Positions 50,870-59,195 of a DNA stretch of 64,000 nucleotides are shown one piece after another. How positions within the stretch are numbered: the first letter of the stretch is position 1; each line of letters opens with the position of its first letter. The notes beneath the pieces were generated by a model. That model had not been told where the DNA came from, searched no databases, and was given only the letters and a program-made list of their open reading frames with translations. A program made the position numbers and the translations under genes. Location: contig NZ_SOGJ01000021.1 in the NCBI RefSeq assembly GCF_004402375.1, forward strand, positions 62,754-126,753, in the 5' to 3' direction. Source of the stretch: Cryobacterium breve (GTDB lineage Bacteria > Actinomycetota > Actinomycetes > Actinomycetales > Microbacteriaceae).

Positions 50870-52555
50870 ATGACGCAGAACATTTCCGCACTCCCCCGCA
50901 TACGCGCGATGATCCGAAGCGACGGTACGGGTGATCTGCTGATCGATGGGGTGAGCCAGCACATCACCGCAGCCGACGAAGCCGGCGTGCGTGAGGAAAT
51001 CATCAATCGGGTCACGGATGCCGCACGGGCGATCCACCGCGCCGTGCGCCTGATCGCGGAGGATGAGCAGGGCCAATCGCCGCTGATCGTGCACCCCAAC
51101 GGCGATGTGGAAGACGACGGGGCGTTCATCCCCACCCCCGCTGAACTGCAGCAGGAAACGGAGGCAGAGGCAGGCTCAGAGCCGCAGCCAGCACCGCGGC
51201 CGGCAGGGCAGATCTCGGCCATGCCCGGCGCCGTCCCGGTGTCGGCCGCCGTGACCGAGACGGAAGTCGTCGAACTGGTCGCCCTGGTGCTCGCTCCGCA
51301 GCCTGAGACACCGGAGGACCAGACGCCGGACCTCGACTCGGGCGTGCTCGACGCCGCCGCCGTGAGCGACGACCGCATCGACGCCGACATGCTCGGCGAG
51401 TCCGCGCTCGAAACCACCTTCGACGATCTGATGCTCGACCTGGACGCCGATGCGGACGATGATGAGGACGACGCCGAACAGGGCATCGCATCTGCCGGCT
51501 ACTCCGCGCCCCGGTCGGCCATGGACCCGGACGAGCCGGTGCCGAGCTTGGCCACGGATGATCCCGCTGCGGCGCTGGCTGTTCTGGTTGCCTCGGACGC
51601 CCCCGCGCCGATCAGCGGGGAGGGCCCCAACCTGGCCGACTTCATGAACTCCCGCCCGCCTCTCGTAGCCGGTCCAGCCCTGCTGGGCTGGCAGGGCGCG
51701 ATTCGGCGCCTCACGGGCGGAATGGTTGCCCCTGCCCCCGGCGCCGGCGAGATGGCGCACCGAGCTGCCGTCGCCTCCGTGCAGCGCAGTCTGGTCGGCC
51801 CGCGCACCATCGTCGTTCTCAACCCGAAGGGCGGCGCGCATAAGACCACGGCCACCCTGCTCATCGCCGCGACGTTCGGCATCCATCGCGGAGGCTACAC
51901 GCTGGCCTGGGACAACAACGAGACCATGGGCACTCTCGGCGTGCGAGCGCAGACCGCCGCTCACACCAACACGGCCGTTGACCTCCTCCGCGACCTCGAC
52001 AACTTCGCCTACTCGAGCTCCGCCCGGGTCGGAGACCTCGACAACTACGTGCGCAACCAGGGCGACGCCCGGTTCGACGCGCTCGCTTCCGACCTCGACC
52101 CGGCCGGTGCGGCCAGCATCGACGATGTCGCCTTCCGCAAACTGCACGCCGCACTGAGCCGGTTCTACCGGGTGCTGATCATCGACACCGGTAACAACAT
52201 GCGCGCCTCCAATTGGGAGGCCGCGGTCGAGACCGCCGACCAGCTCGTCGTGGTCTCCACCATCCGGGAAGACACTGCCTACGGCGCGGCTTCGCTGCTG
52301 GACGGGCTGCGGCAGAAGGGCCACGCCGACAAGGTCGCCCATGCGGTCACGATCCTGGCGTCCCCGGCCAAAACGGCCGACCGCCAGCTCTCCCTGCGTC
52401 TACACGACCACTTCAGCCAGCTCACCCGGACCGTCGTGGACGTCCCCTACGATGCGGCGCTGGTCGCCGGGGGCTCGCTGAACATCGACGCCCTCTCGCC
52501 ACGAACCCGCGAGGCCTGGCTCCTGGCCACGGCCGCGATCGCTGAGGGGCTGTAG
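50870..52555 (+). CDS. ParA/MinD-like P-loop ATPase with long N-terminal region
   Basis: 561 residues. The first ~290 are poorly conserved and largely acidic (DLMLDLDADADDDEDDAEQG) and probably flexible. Residues ~310-555 are a ParA/MinD/EspI-like domain: deviant Walker A NPKGGAHKTTAT (~318-329), in which the usual Gly before Lys is His; switch DNNETMGTLGVR; Walker B VLIIDTGNNMRASNWEAAV; VVVSTIREDTAYGA. Cytoplasmic; related proteins act in partitioning, polar positioning or type VII secretion, but no partner genes are next to it. The FKBP lipoprotein gene follows after about 180 bases. Confidence 0.82.
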   Translation: MTQNISALPRIRAMIRSDGTGDLLIDGVSQHITAADEAGVREEIINRVTDAARAIHRAVRLIAEDEQGQSPLIVHPNGDVEDDGAFIPTPAELQQETEAEAGSEPQPAPRPAGQISAMPGAVPVSAAVTETEVVELVALVLAPQPETPEDQTPDLDSGVLDAAAVSDDRIDADMLGESALETTFDDLMLDLDADADDDEDDAEQGIASAGYSAPRSAMDPDEPVPSLATDDPAAALAVLVASDAPAPISGEGPNLADFMNSRPPLVAGPALLGWQGAIRRLTGGMVAPAPGAGEMAHRAAVASVQRSLVGPRTIVVLNPKGGAHKTTATLLIAATFGIHRGGYTLAWDNNETMGTLGVRAQTAAHTNTAVDLLRDLDNFAYSSSARVGDLDNYVRNQGDARFDALASDLDPAGAASIDDVAFRKLHAALSRFYRVLIIDTGNNMRASNWEAAVETADQLVVVSTIREDTAYGAASLLDGLRQKGHADKVAHAVTILASPAKTADRQLSLRLHDHFSQLTRTVVDVPYDAALVAGGSLNIDALSPRTREAWLLATAAIAEGL

Positions 52556-52733
52556 ACCCACCAGCCCGCCGGTCCGACAGCCCCGGGACCACACTGCTCA
52601 CACGCTGGTACCAGCCGGAACACAGGCGACACCCCGTTCGGTCGGGCATACTGGCCAGAGCCCGGTCTCGAATCAGACGTCCCTCGGCCCCCTGCCCGTG
52701 TCGCATCAGACACCGTCGAACAGAAAGATCAGT

Positions 52734-53696
52734 GTGCGTAAACTTCCTGCTTTCATTTCCATTGCCACGGTCGCCGTGCTCGCCCTGACCGGCTGCAGCA
52801 CGTCTCCCTCCGACGAAACCGGCGCGGCGGGGATCTCCTGCGTCGACTCCGGCAAAGCCTCGGAGGCCCTGAAAGTCTCCGGCAAGGTCGACGCGGAGCC
52901 CACCGTGACGTTCACGTCGCCTCTCAAGGCGAAGGCCACCGAGGTCAGCGTTGTCACCGAGGGCAAGGGCGACACCGTCGCCACCGATGACATCGTCGAG
53001 CTGGGATTCTCGGTGTACAACGCGACCACCGGCGAGAAGATGAACGCCGGCGGCTTCGGTGACGACCTCGGTGCGCCGATCACCATGGGCGAAGAGTCCA
53101 CCGTCTTCCCGGCGCTCATGAAGGGTGTCGCCTGTGCGACGTACGGATCGCGCGTCGCGGTCGTGTCGCCCCCGGCTGACGCATTCGGCGATGCGGGCAA
53201 CGAAGAGCTCAAGGTTGCGGCCGACGACAACATCGTCTTCGTGATCGACGTGAAGAGCAAAATCCCGGCCCAGTCGAATGGCGACGACCAGAAGCCGGAG
53301 GACGGTTTTCCGACCGTCAAGCTAGCCGAAGACGGCGCCCCGACCGTGGCGATCCCGGCCGCCGAGGCTCCGACCGAGCTGAAGACGTCCGTTCTCAAGA
53401 AGGGCGACGGCGCCACCGTCTCCGAAGGGGACACCGTGGTGATGCACTACTCGGGCGTCGTCTGGTCCACCGGCGTGGTCTTCGACCAGACCTGGGGCAA
53501 GAGCGGTCCCACCGCGATCTCCTTGGCCTCCGTCGTTCCGGGCTTCTCCCAGGGTCTCGTCGGCCAAACAGTCGGCTCCCAGGTCATGATCGTGATCCCG
53601 CCGGAGCTCGGCTACGGCGCCGAAGGTCAGCCCGCCGCGGGGATCGAGGGCACCGACACGATCGTCTTCGTGGTTGACGTCCTCGCCGCCGGATAG
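52734..53696 (+). CDS. FKBP-type peptidyl-prolyl isomerase lipoprotein (two FKBP domains)
   Basis: 320 residues from GTG 52734, giving a compact lipoprotein signal (RKLPAFISIATVAVLALTGC); an in-frame GTG at 52698 would add 12 residues. Two FKBP-like domains follow. The first (~50-165) is degenerate (DDIVELGFSVYNATTGEKM, VFPALMKGVACATYGSR). The second (~225-320) is typical, with GDTVVMHYSGVVWSTGVVFD, PGFSQGLVGQTVGSQVMIVI and PPELGYGAEG. It would assist folding of exported proteins on the outer face of the membrane. Confidence 0.92.
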   Translation: MRKLPAFISIATVAVLALTGCSTSPSDETGAAGISCVDSGKASEALKVSGKVDAEPTVTFTSPLKAKATEVSVVTEGKGDTVATDDIVELGFSVYNATTGEKMNAGGFGDDLGAPITMGEESTVFPALMKGVACATYGSRVAVVSPPADAFGDAGNEELKVAADDNIVFVIDVKSKIPAQSNGDDQKPEDGFPTVKLAEDGAPTVAIPAAEAPTELKTSVLKKGDGATVSEGDTVVMHYSGVVWSTGVVFDQTWGKSGPTAISLASVVPGFSQGLVGQTVGSQVMIVIPPELGYGAEGQPAAGIEGTDTIVFVVDVLAAG

Positions 53697-53995
53697 CTGA
53701 GTTCCGCTCGAACTGTCCGGTCCTCACCTGCATCCCGGCCGCTCGTGCGAGTTCGACGGCACGGTGCGCGTGATCCATGGGCATCCCAGAGTCAGGGCAA
53801 ATCGAGAGAGCGATTGCCCGCGACGGTTGCCGTGACGACATCGCCTCATTAAGGTGTGAGGTGGATGCCGGCAGCATCCGTTTCGTGCCCCGGTTCTGTG
53901 AGGCGCCTTCTCTTCTCTAGCTCGGCCCGCACCGCTCCGGCTTGCGCGCACCGCGCATATCGACACTGCGTATACCGACAGACAGGGAACTCCCA
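53697..53995. other. Intergenic region upstream of the ABC exporter
   Basis: Contains TCGAACT (53708-53714) facing AGTTCGA (53750-53756), a seven-base inverted pair that shares GAGTTCGAC with the repeat at 8996. No coding frame is supported. AGGGA before the ATG at 53996 belongs to the next gene. Confidence 0.4.
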
Positions 53996-54991
53996 ATGAA
54001 CATCATTGAAGCCGCCGGCCTGACCAAGGTTTACCGATCCAAGTCGGGCCCCGTTCACGCGCTCGCCGGGCTGGACCTGTCTGTGCCGCGCGGAACCGTC
54101 AAAGCGCTGCTCGGCCCGAACGGCGCAGGCAAGACGACCGTCGTCAAAATGCTGACCACGCTGATCCGGCCGGACGCCGGCACCGCGCACGTCGACGGGA
54201 TCGACGTTGTCACCGACCCGAAGGGAGTGCGGCGCGTCATCGGCGTCTCCGGCCAGTATGCGGCTGTCGACGAGAACCTGACCGGTTTCGAGAACCTGGA
54301 GATGGTCGGCCGGCTTTACCATCTGGGCGGTGCCGAGTCCCGGCGCCGGGCCCAGGAGCTGATCGACCTCTTCGAGCTGACCGCGGCCGGCAACCGGCCG
54401 GTCAAGGGGTTCTCCGGCGGGATGCGCCGCCGGATCGACCTGGCCGGGGCGCTGGTGATCAATCCGAAGGTGCTGTTCCTCGACGAGCCGACCACGGGCC
54501 TGGACCCGCGCAGCCGGATCGCGCTCTGGGCCGTCATCAAACGCCTGGTCGCCGACGGCACCACCGTGCTGCTCACCACCCAGTATCTCGAGGAGGCCGA
54601 CCAGCTCTCGGACGACATCGTCGTGATCGATGACGGCCGGGTGATCGCCGAGGGCACCTCCGACCAGCTCAAGGCGCAGATCGGCGGCCACCGCCTCGAG
54701 GTCGCCCTGGTCGAGTCCGGCGACGGCTCGGCCGCCAGGGAGATTCTCGCCCGCTATGGGGCAGGTGAGCCGATGGTCACGAGCGACGGCCGCGGCCTCG
54801 AGGTCGCGGTGATCGACGGACCACGAGCGCTGCAGCAGGTGCTCGCAGCTCTGGGTGCCGCGGACATCCGTCTGCACGACGCCGGGATGCGCCGACCGAC
54901 CCTCGACGACGTGTTTCTCAAACTGACCGGTCACAAGGCCGACCTGGCTGCGGACAAGGCCGCCGACGCGGAACTGGAGAAGGCGAAATGA
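53996..54991 (+). CDS. Drug-type ABC transporter ATP-binding protein (DrrA family)
   Basis: 331 residues. Walker A LLGPNGAGKTTVVKMLTTL, Q-loop VSGQYAAVDENLTG, signature GFSGGMRRRIDLAGAL, Walker B VLFLDEPTTGLDPRSR and H-loop LLTTQYLEEADQLSD match daunorubicin-resistance exporters. A C-terminal extension (~245-310) ends in RRPTLDDVFLKLTGHKA, typical of DrrA. ATG at 53996 has AGGGA seven bases before. It overlaps the permease gene by four bases and should energise efflux of a lipid or hydrophobic compound. Confidence 0.93.
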   Translation: MNIIEAAGLTKVYRSKSGPVHALAGLDLSVPRGTVKALLGPNGAGKTTVVKMLTTLIRPDAGTAHVDGIDVVTDPKGVRRVIGVSGQYAAVDENLTGFENLEMVGRLYHLGGAESRRRAQELIDLFELTAAGNRPVKGFSGGMRRRIDLAGALVINPKVLFLDEPTTGLDPRSRIALWAVIKRLVADGTTVLLTTQYLEEADQLSDDIVVIDDGRVIAEGTSDQLKAQIGGHRLEVALVESGDGSAAREILARYGAGEPMVTSDGRGLEVAVIDGPRALQQVLAALGAADIRLHDAGMRRPTLDDVFLKLTGHKADLAADKAADAELEKAK

Positions 54992-55815
54992 CCGCTGCAG
55001 CCGCCCTTCCCACCTGGAACCCGCTCTCGCTCTGGTACTCAGACGGGTGGACCGTCACCAAGCGCAACCTGATCAAGATCAAGCGCTCACCCGACATGCT
55101 CGTCTTCGCGGTGATCCAGCCGATCATGTTCGTGCTGCTGTTCAGTCAGGTCTACGCCGGCGCGATCTCCGTGCAGGGCACGGACTACGTGCAGTTCCTA
55201 ATGGCCGGGATCTTCGCGCAGACCGTCGTGTTCGGGTCGACGTTTTCGGGCTCGGCGATGGCGCAGGACCTCAAGGAAGGCATCATCGACCGGTTTCGCA
55301 GCCTGCCGATGAGCTCCTCCGCAGTGCTGATCGGGCGAACCAACAGCGACCTGGTGCTGAACACGATCTCCATGGTGATCATGATGCTCACCGGGCTGCT
55401 CGTGGGTTGGCGGGTCAACTCGTCGGTGTCCGAATTCTTCGCCGGCGTGGGACTGCTGCTGCTGTTCAGTTACTCCTTCAGCTGGGTGATGGCGCTGCTC
55501 GGCATGAGCGTGAAGACCCCCGAGGTGATCAACAACGCGTCGTTCCTGATCCTTTTCCCGCTGACCTTCATCTCCAATGCCTTCGTGCCCAGCGACACCC
55601 TGCCGACGCCGCTGCGGGTGTTCGCGGAGTGGAACCCGGTCTCGTCGCTGGTGCAAGCGGCGCGGGAACTGTTCGGCAACGAAGGCACGGCACCGGTGCC
55701 GGACATCTGGACCATGCAGAACCCGATCCTCACGGTGCTGATCGGGATTACGGTGATGCTGGTACTGTTCGTTCCGCTGTGCATCCGCAAGTTCGCGTCC
55801 ATCAGTTCCCGTTAG
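54988..55815 (+). CDS. ABC-2 type permease (DrrB family)
   Basis: 275 residues with six helices: MLVFAVIQPIMFVLLFSQVY, FLMAGIFAQTVVFGSTFSG, LNTISMVIMMLTGLLVGW, VGLLLLFSYSFSWVMALLG, NNASFLILFPLTFISNAFVP and PILTVLIGITVMLVLFVPLC. The conserved DLKEGIIDRFRSLPMSSSAV is a family landmark contacting the ATPase. ATGA overlap with the ATPase gene. Together they form an efflux pump. Confidence 0.92.
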   Translation: MTAAAALPTWNPLSLWYSDGWTVTKRNLIKIKRSPDMLVFAVIQPIMFVLLFSQVYAGAISVQGTDYVQFLMAGIFAQTVVFGSTFSGSAMAQDLKEGIIDRFRSLPMSSSAVLIGRTNSDLVLNTISMVIMMLTGLLVGWRVNSSVSEFFAGVGLLLLFSYSFSWVMALLGMSVKTPEVINNASFLILFPLTFISNAFVPSDTLPTPLRVFAEWNPVSSLVQAARELFGNEGTAPVPDIWTMQNPILTVLIGITVMLVLFVPLCIRKFASISSR

Positions 55816-55864
55816 CAGGAAACAGTGATCCCCATGAACCGTGACCCAGAGTCGACGAGTCGCC

Positions 55865-56560
55865 ATGAGTGACGCGGTGCCATTCCGCACCGACCGTCGC
55901 ACCGGCCAGCTGCGCGCCCCCCGCAACACCGCACCGGTCGGGGCCGGCCCCTGGGATGTGAAGCGGATGCACCCGCCGCTCTACGGGCCCAGAAACCGCG
56001 AGTGGGAGCTGCTTCAGGTTCCCGCCCAGCGGTTCATCGCGATCGACGGCATCGGTGACCCCAACTCGTCTCCCGCGTACACGGAGGCCGTCGAAGCCCT
56101 CTACGCGGTGGCGTATGCGATCAAGTTCGCCGGCAAGCGGGCCCTGGGCCGGGAGCTGATCGTGGCACCGCTCGAGGGCCTGTGGTACGCCGACGACGCC
56201 TCCGCCTTCACGGCCGATGCGAAAGCGGAATGGAAGTGGACGCTTCTGATCGCCCAGCCGGACTGGGTGACGGACGCCGCGATCGCCGAAGCCATGGCCG
56301 GGGCGCTCGCAAAGAAGAAGTCGCCCTCGATCACCCGGGTTCGGGCGGAGACCCTCGACGAGGGGCTCTCGGCACAGGTGCTGCACCTTGGACCGTATGC
56401 CGCCGAGGCACCGCTCCTCGCCCAGCTGCACGATGAGTTCCTGGCGGAGCACGGCTTGCGGATGAGCGGTCTGCACCACGAGATCTACCTAGGGGATCCG
56501 CGCCGCGCCGCGCCGGCGAACCTGAAAACCGTGCTGCGACAGCCGGTCGCCCCGGCCTGA
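55865..56560 (+). CDS. GyrI-like small-molecule-binding domain protein
   Basis: 231 residues, single domain. RFIAIDGIGDPNSSPAYTEA near residue 60, KRALGRELIVAPLEGLWYAD, a Trp/Lys-rich centre (KAEWKWTLLIAQPDWVTD) and the final LHDEFLAEHGLRMSGLHHEI YLGDP-type ending (HHEIYLGDPRRAAP) fit stand-alone GyrI-like proteins, some of which hydrolyse or sequester cyclopropanoid toxins. ATG at 55865; a GTG at 55841 is in frame. It follows the drug-type exporter by 50 bases, so a shared detoxification role is possible but unproven. Confidence 0.83.
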   Translation: MSDAVPFRTDRRTGQLRAPRNTAPVGAGPWDVKRMHPPLYGPRNREWELLQVPAQRFIAIDGIGDPNSSPAYTEAVEALYAVAYAIKFAGKRALGRELIVAPLEGLWYADDASAFTADAKAEWKWTLLIAQPDWVTDAAIAEAMAGALAKKKSPSITRVRAETLDEGLSAQVLHLGPYAAEAPLLAQLHDEFLAEHGLRMSGLHHEIYLGDPRRAAPANLKTVLRQPVAPA

Positions 56561-56579
56561 GCGGCGGCGGCCCGGTCGA

Positions 56580-57809
56580 CTAGGTGGGACGCTGGCTGAG
56601 TTCGGCCTGGATCAGCAGGGCGAGCTCCCGCAGCAGCACGGTGTCTACCTCACCGAGGCGCCGGGGTTTCGGGTCGAAGACGGACAGAACGCCGATTCGC
56701 TCGCCAGAGTCGGCTTCGATCGGGAAGCCCGCGAAGAACCGGGTCACCGCCTGGCCGGGTTCGGGCGGACGCAAGGCGAACCGATCGTCGAGTAGGGCGT
56801 CGGGCACCACGAACGCGCCCGCCCCGCTTACCGCGAGAGCCGTGATCGAACCTGCCAGCGGGTGGACCCGGGGCGTGAAGCCGAGGTGCACCATGTCCCA
56901 GAGCCGGTCGCCGTCGACGAAGGTCAGGGCGGCGGCGCTGGTGCCGTAGGTGCTCCGGGCCAGGGTGACAAGCCGGTCGCAGGCTACCGCGGCTGCCGTG
57001 CCGATTCCGGTCAGCCGGTCGACGGCACGGCGCGGTCCGGGCGCGAACTGCTCGGCGCCGCGCTCCACAGCGCGCACCTCAGCCGCAGCCCGGCCGGCGT
57101 CGAGGTGTTCGGCATTGAGCGGCGGCGCCATCCGGTCGGCCATCTCCTCGGCCCACTGCGTATAGTGCGCCGAGGTGCGCACCCGCCCCGGCGTCGGGCT
57201 GAGGTTCGCCTCCATCGGCACGAAGTGGCTCTGCGCCCGCTCGGCGCAGAGGGACGCGCTGGCCGCGTTCAGCCGGCGGGCATGCTTCTCGGCCACGGCG
57301 CCCAGGGCAGAGTCGAAGGCCGCGATCGAGCGGATCGGCTGAACCCCGAGCACGAAGATGCGGGTGCTGAGCGATGACTCCCGTTCGATCCGGTCGAGCA
57401 GCGCCGACAGCTCACGCTGCCACACCCGCGTGGGCAACAGAGTGACGGCATCCGTTGTGCCGACGCTCACGACGACCGCGTCATACCGCCAGAGGCCCAA
57501 CCCGTCGAGCTCGGCCTGGGACGTGCGGATGGTGAGTTGCGGGTTCGGGATGACGTCGACATCCGTGCCGCGCCCGGTGCGCACCGATAGGGCCCGCGCA
57601 AGGGATCCCGGGAGCGCCACATCGTGGCTGAGCACGCCCCAGCCCGCGGCGGGACCACTGCCGAAGATGAGGATGCGATCGCTGTCGTTGCCCGCGGAGT
57701 GCGCCTTGGGGGTGTCTCGGGGGCGCGGAACGCCGTCGTAGTCGCGCGTCACGGCAGCGGACCAGGCCCTCATCAACGGCACCAGCACCCACGGCAGGAA
57801 TTCCGGCAT
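56580..57809 (-). CDS. SGNH-like domain fused to a GAF domain
   Basis: 409 residues. Residues ~40-235 follow the SGNH/GDSL hydrolase order (RILIFGSGPAAGWGV, LGLWRYDAVVVSVGTTDAV, SAHYTQWAEEMADR) but with altered blocks: GSGP in place of GDSL, GTTD in place of GxND, and no clear Asp three residues before the final His. Residues ~260-405 are a GAF domain (LTGIGTAAAVACDRLVTLA, FFAGFPIEADSGERIGVLSV). Esterase activity is uncertain. The gene is convergent with the GyrI-like gene. Confidence 0.75.
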   Translation of the reverse strand: MPEFLPWVLVPLMRAWSAAVTRDYDGVPRPRDTPKAHSAGNDSDRILIFGSGPAAGWGVLSHDVALPGSLARALSVRTGRGTDVDVIPNPQLTIRTSQAELDGLGLWRYDAVVVSVGTTDAVTLLPTRVWQRELSALLDRIERESSLSTRIFVLGVQPIRSIAAFDSALGAVAEKHARRLNAASASLCAERAQSHFVPMEANLSPTPGRVRTSAHYTQWAEEMADRMAPPLNAEHLDAGRAAAEVRAVERGAEQFAPGPRRAVDRLTGIGTAAAVACDRLVTLARSTYGTSAAALTFVDGDRLWDMVHLGFTPRVHPLAGSITALAVSGAGAFVVPDALLDDRFALRPPEPGQAVTRFFAGFPIEADSGERIGVLSVFDPKPRRLGEVDTVLLRELALLIQAELSQRPT

Positions 57810-57816
57810 CGAGAAG

Positions 57817-58617
57817 TTACCTGCCCCCGCGCCGCTTGCCCGCCCGCGGGCTGGGCGTGTTGCGGGTGCGGCCCGGAGCGCTGGTTGCCTTCTTCGCCAC
57901 GGCCGGCTTGGACTTCGCCGCCGCGACCCGCACAGCTTTCGCCGCCGCCTTGGCCTTGTCGGTCTTCTTTTCCTTCCGGACCTTCTCGGTGCCGGCCGGC
58001 ACGGAGTCCACTCGGGAGCTGTCCTTGGTGCGGCCGCGCACGATGCCGATGAACTCCTCGACGTCTTCCGTTGTCTCGCTCGTCAGCCAAGCCAGGGACA
58101 CCTGGCTCTCGGCGACGTCCTCGACCGGGCGGGAGACGACATCCTTGCGGCTGTACATGCGGGCGATCGAGTGGGGGACGATGAGGATGCCCACGCCGGC
58201 GGCGACCTGCGCCATCGCGTCGTCGAGGTCGCGCATCGCCGGCAGGGGGCGGCGGGTGCCGTCCTTCAGCTCGGTGGCCACGAGCCGCCATTCGGGCACA
58301 TCGTCGGGGTCCTGCAGCAGGTGTTCGTCGGCAAGGTCGGCCACCAGCACGCTGTCGGCGTCGGCGATGAAGTGGTCCTTGGCCGCGACGACCACGGGGA
58401 TCTCGCGGTAGAGGGCGATCAGGCTGAGGTCGGTTTCGTCTACGGGGAGGCGCACAAGGCTTACCTGGGCGCGGCCGTCGCGGAGCACGGCGTCCTGATC
58501 CGACGGGTCCGTGCGAAATACCTCGAGTGGCTGGTCTGGGCGTCGATCGGCCCAGGTGCGGGTCCACTTAGTGGGAGTCACACCGGCGACGAAGGCAATG
58601 GAAAAGGTCACCGGCAT
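57817..58617 (-). CDS. LysR-type effector-binding domain without HTH, with Lys/Ala-rich tail
   Basis: 266 residues. Residues ~1-200 are a LysR substrate-binding fold (FSIAFVAGVTPTKWTRTWAD, VSLVRLPVDETDLSLIALY, REIPVVVAAKDHFIADAD, AAGVGILIVPHSIARMY). The usual N-terminal helix-turn-helix is missing, and the ATG directly starts the fold. Residues ~213-266 are a basic tail (KAKAAAKAVRVAAAKSKPA, VAKKATSAPGRTRNTPSPRA, GKRRGGR) like histone H1 ends, which could bind DNA unspecifically. It is divergent from a DUF5997 gene, with a 12-base direct repeat in the shared promoter. Confidence 0.83.
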   Translation of the reverse strand: MPVTFSIAFVAGVTPTKWTRTWADRRPDQPLEVFRTDPSDQDAVLRDGRAQVSLVRLPVDETDLSLIALYREIPVVVAAKDHFIADADSVLVADLADEHLLQDPDDVPEWRLVATELKDGTRRPLPAMRDLDDAMAQVAAGVGILIVPHSIARMYSRKDVVSRPVEDVAESQVSLAWLTSETTEDVEEFIGIVRGRTKDSSRVDSVPAGTEKVRKEKKTDKAKAAAKAVRVAAAKSKPAVAKKATSAPGRTRNTPSPRAGKRRGGR

Positions 58618-58665
58618 CCTTTCTCGTGATGGCGCTCAGAACGCCGATCCGTGAGGAACGGAACT

Positions 58666-58696
58666 CTCTCAGGCTATGTGGGTGCTCTCAGGCTAT
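58666..58696. promoter_or_regulatory. 12-base direct repeat in the divergent promoter
   Basis: CTCTCAGGCTAT occurs at 58666-58677 and again at 58685-58696, a 19-base period. The second copy runs into a -10-like TATACG just before the DUF5997 start at 58708, suggesting a near-leaderless transcript. The repeat could be a regulator site or a duplicated promoter. Confidence 0.55.
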
Positions 58697-58707
58697 ACGC
58701 TTGACTG

Positions 58708-59145
58708 ATGAGCGAGAAGAAGACCCAGACCATGAAGCCCGCCACGGCGGCCCAGAAGCTCGGGATTCTGCTCGAAGCAGCCCCGGAAGAATTTCAGAAT
58801 GCGCCCGTGTCCCGCACGGAGCTGGCTGCGCTCGAAGCGAACCCGCCGGCCTGGCTGGTCGAGCTGCGGTCGAACGGGCCGCACCCCAAGCAGGTCGTCG
58901 CCGCGAAGCTCGGCGTCTCGATTTCCGGCCTCGTGCGCGGCGCCGTGACGGAGCCGCTCACCTCGGCCGAGATTCAGGCCCTGCTGCAGCAGCCGCCGGC
59001 ATGGCTCGTCACCGAGCGCGCCACGCAATACGAGGTGCGCGAGGAGCAGATCCGGGTCAAGGACCGCGACGCCGAACGAGCCCGCAAGATCGCCCACGTG
59101 GCCCGCCAGGCGGCCCAGAACGAGAAGGCCGGTCGCGGCCGCTAG
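58708..59145 (+). CDS. DUF5997 family protein
   Basis: 145 residues, no signal or membrane helix. TMKPATAAQKLGILLEAAPE at the start is typical for DUF5997. A motif is duplicated: ELAALEANPPAWLVELR (~38) and EIQALLQQPPAWLVTER (~90). Between the copies, PKQVVAAKLGVSISGLVRGA looks like a helix-turn-helix. The C-terminus is a charged helix (RVKDRDAERARKIAHVAR). The family is often encoded beside a LysR-like effector domain, as here, so they may work together. Function not established. Confidence 0.85.
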   Translation: MSEKKTQTMKPATAAQKLGILLEAAPEEFQNAPVSRTELAALEANPPAWLVELRSNGPHPKQVVAAKLGVSISGLVRGAVTEPLTSAEIQALLQQPPAWLVTERATQYEVREEQIRVKDRDAERARKIAHVARQAAQNEKAGRGR

Positions 59146-59195
59146 CCTCGCGCGCCGTCCTATCCGGGCGGCGGATGCCTCGGGGCCCGCGATTC

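Noticed and set aside
52547-52567. GGGCTG...CAGCCC hairpin across the ParA-like stop codon.
   Set aside because: Only six-base arms, no T run; too weak to call a terminator.
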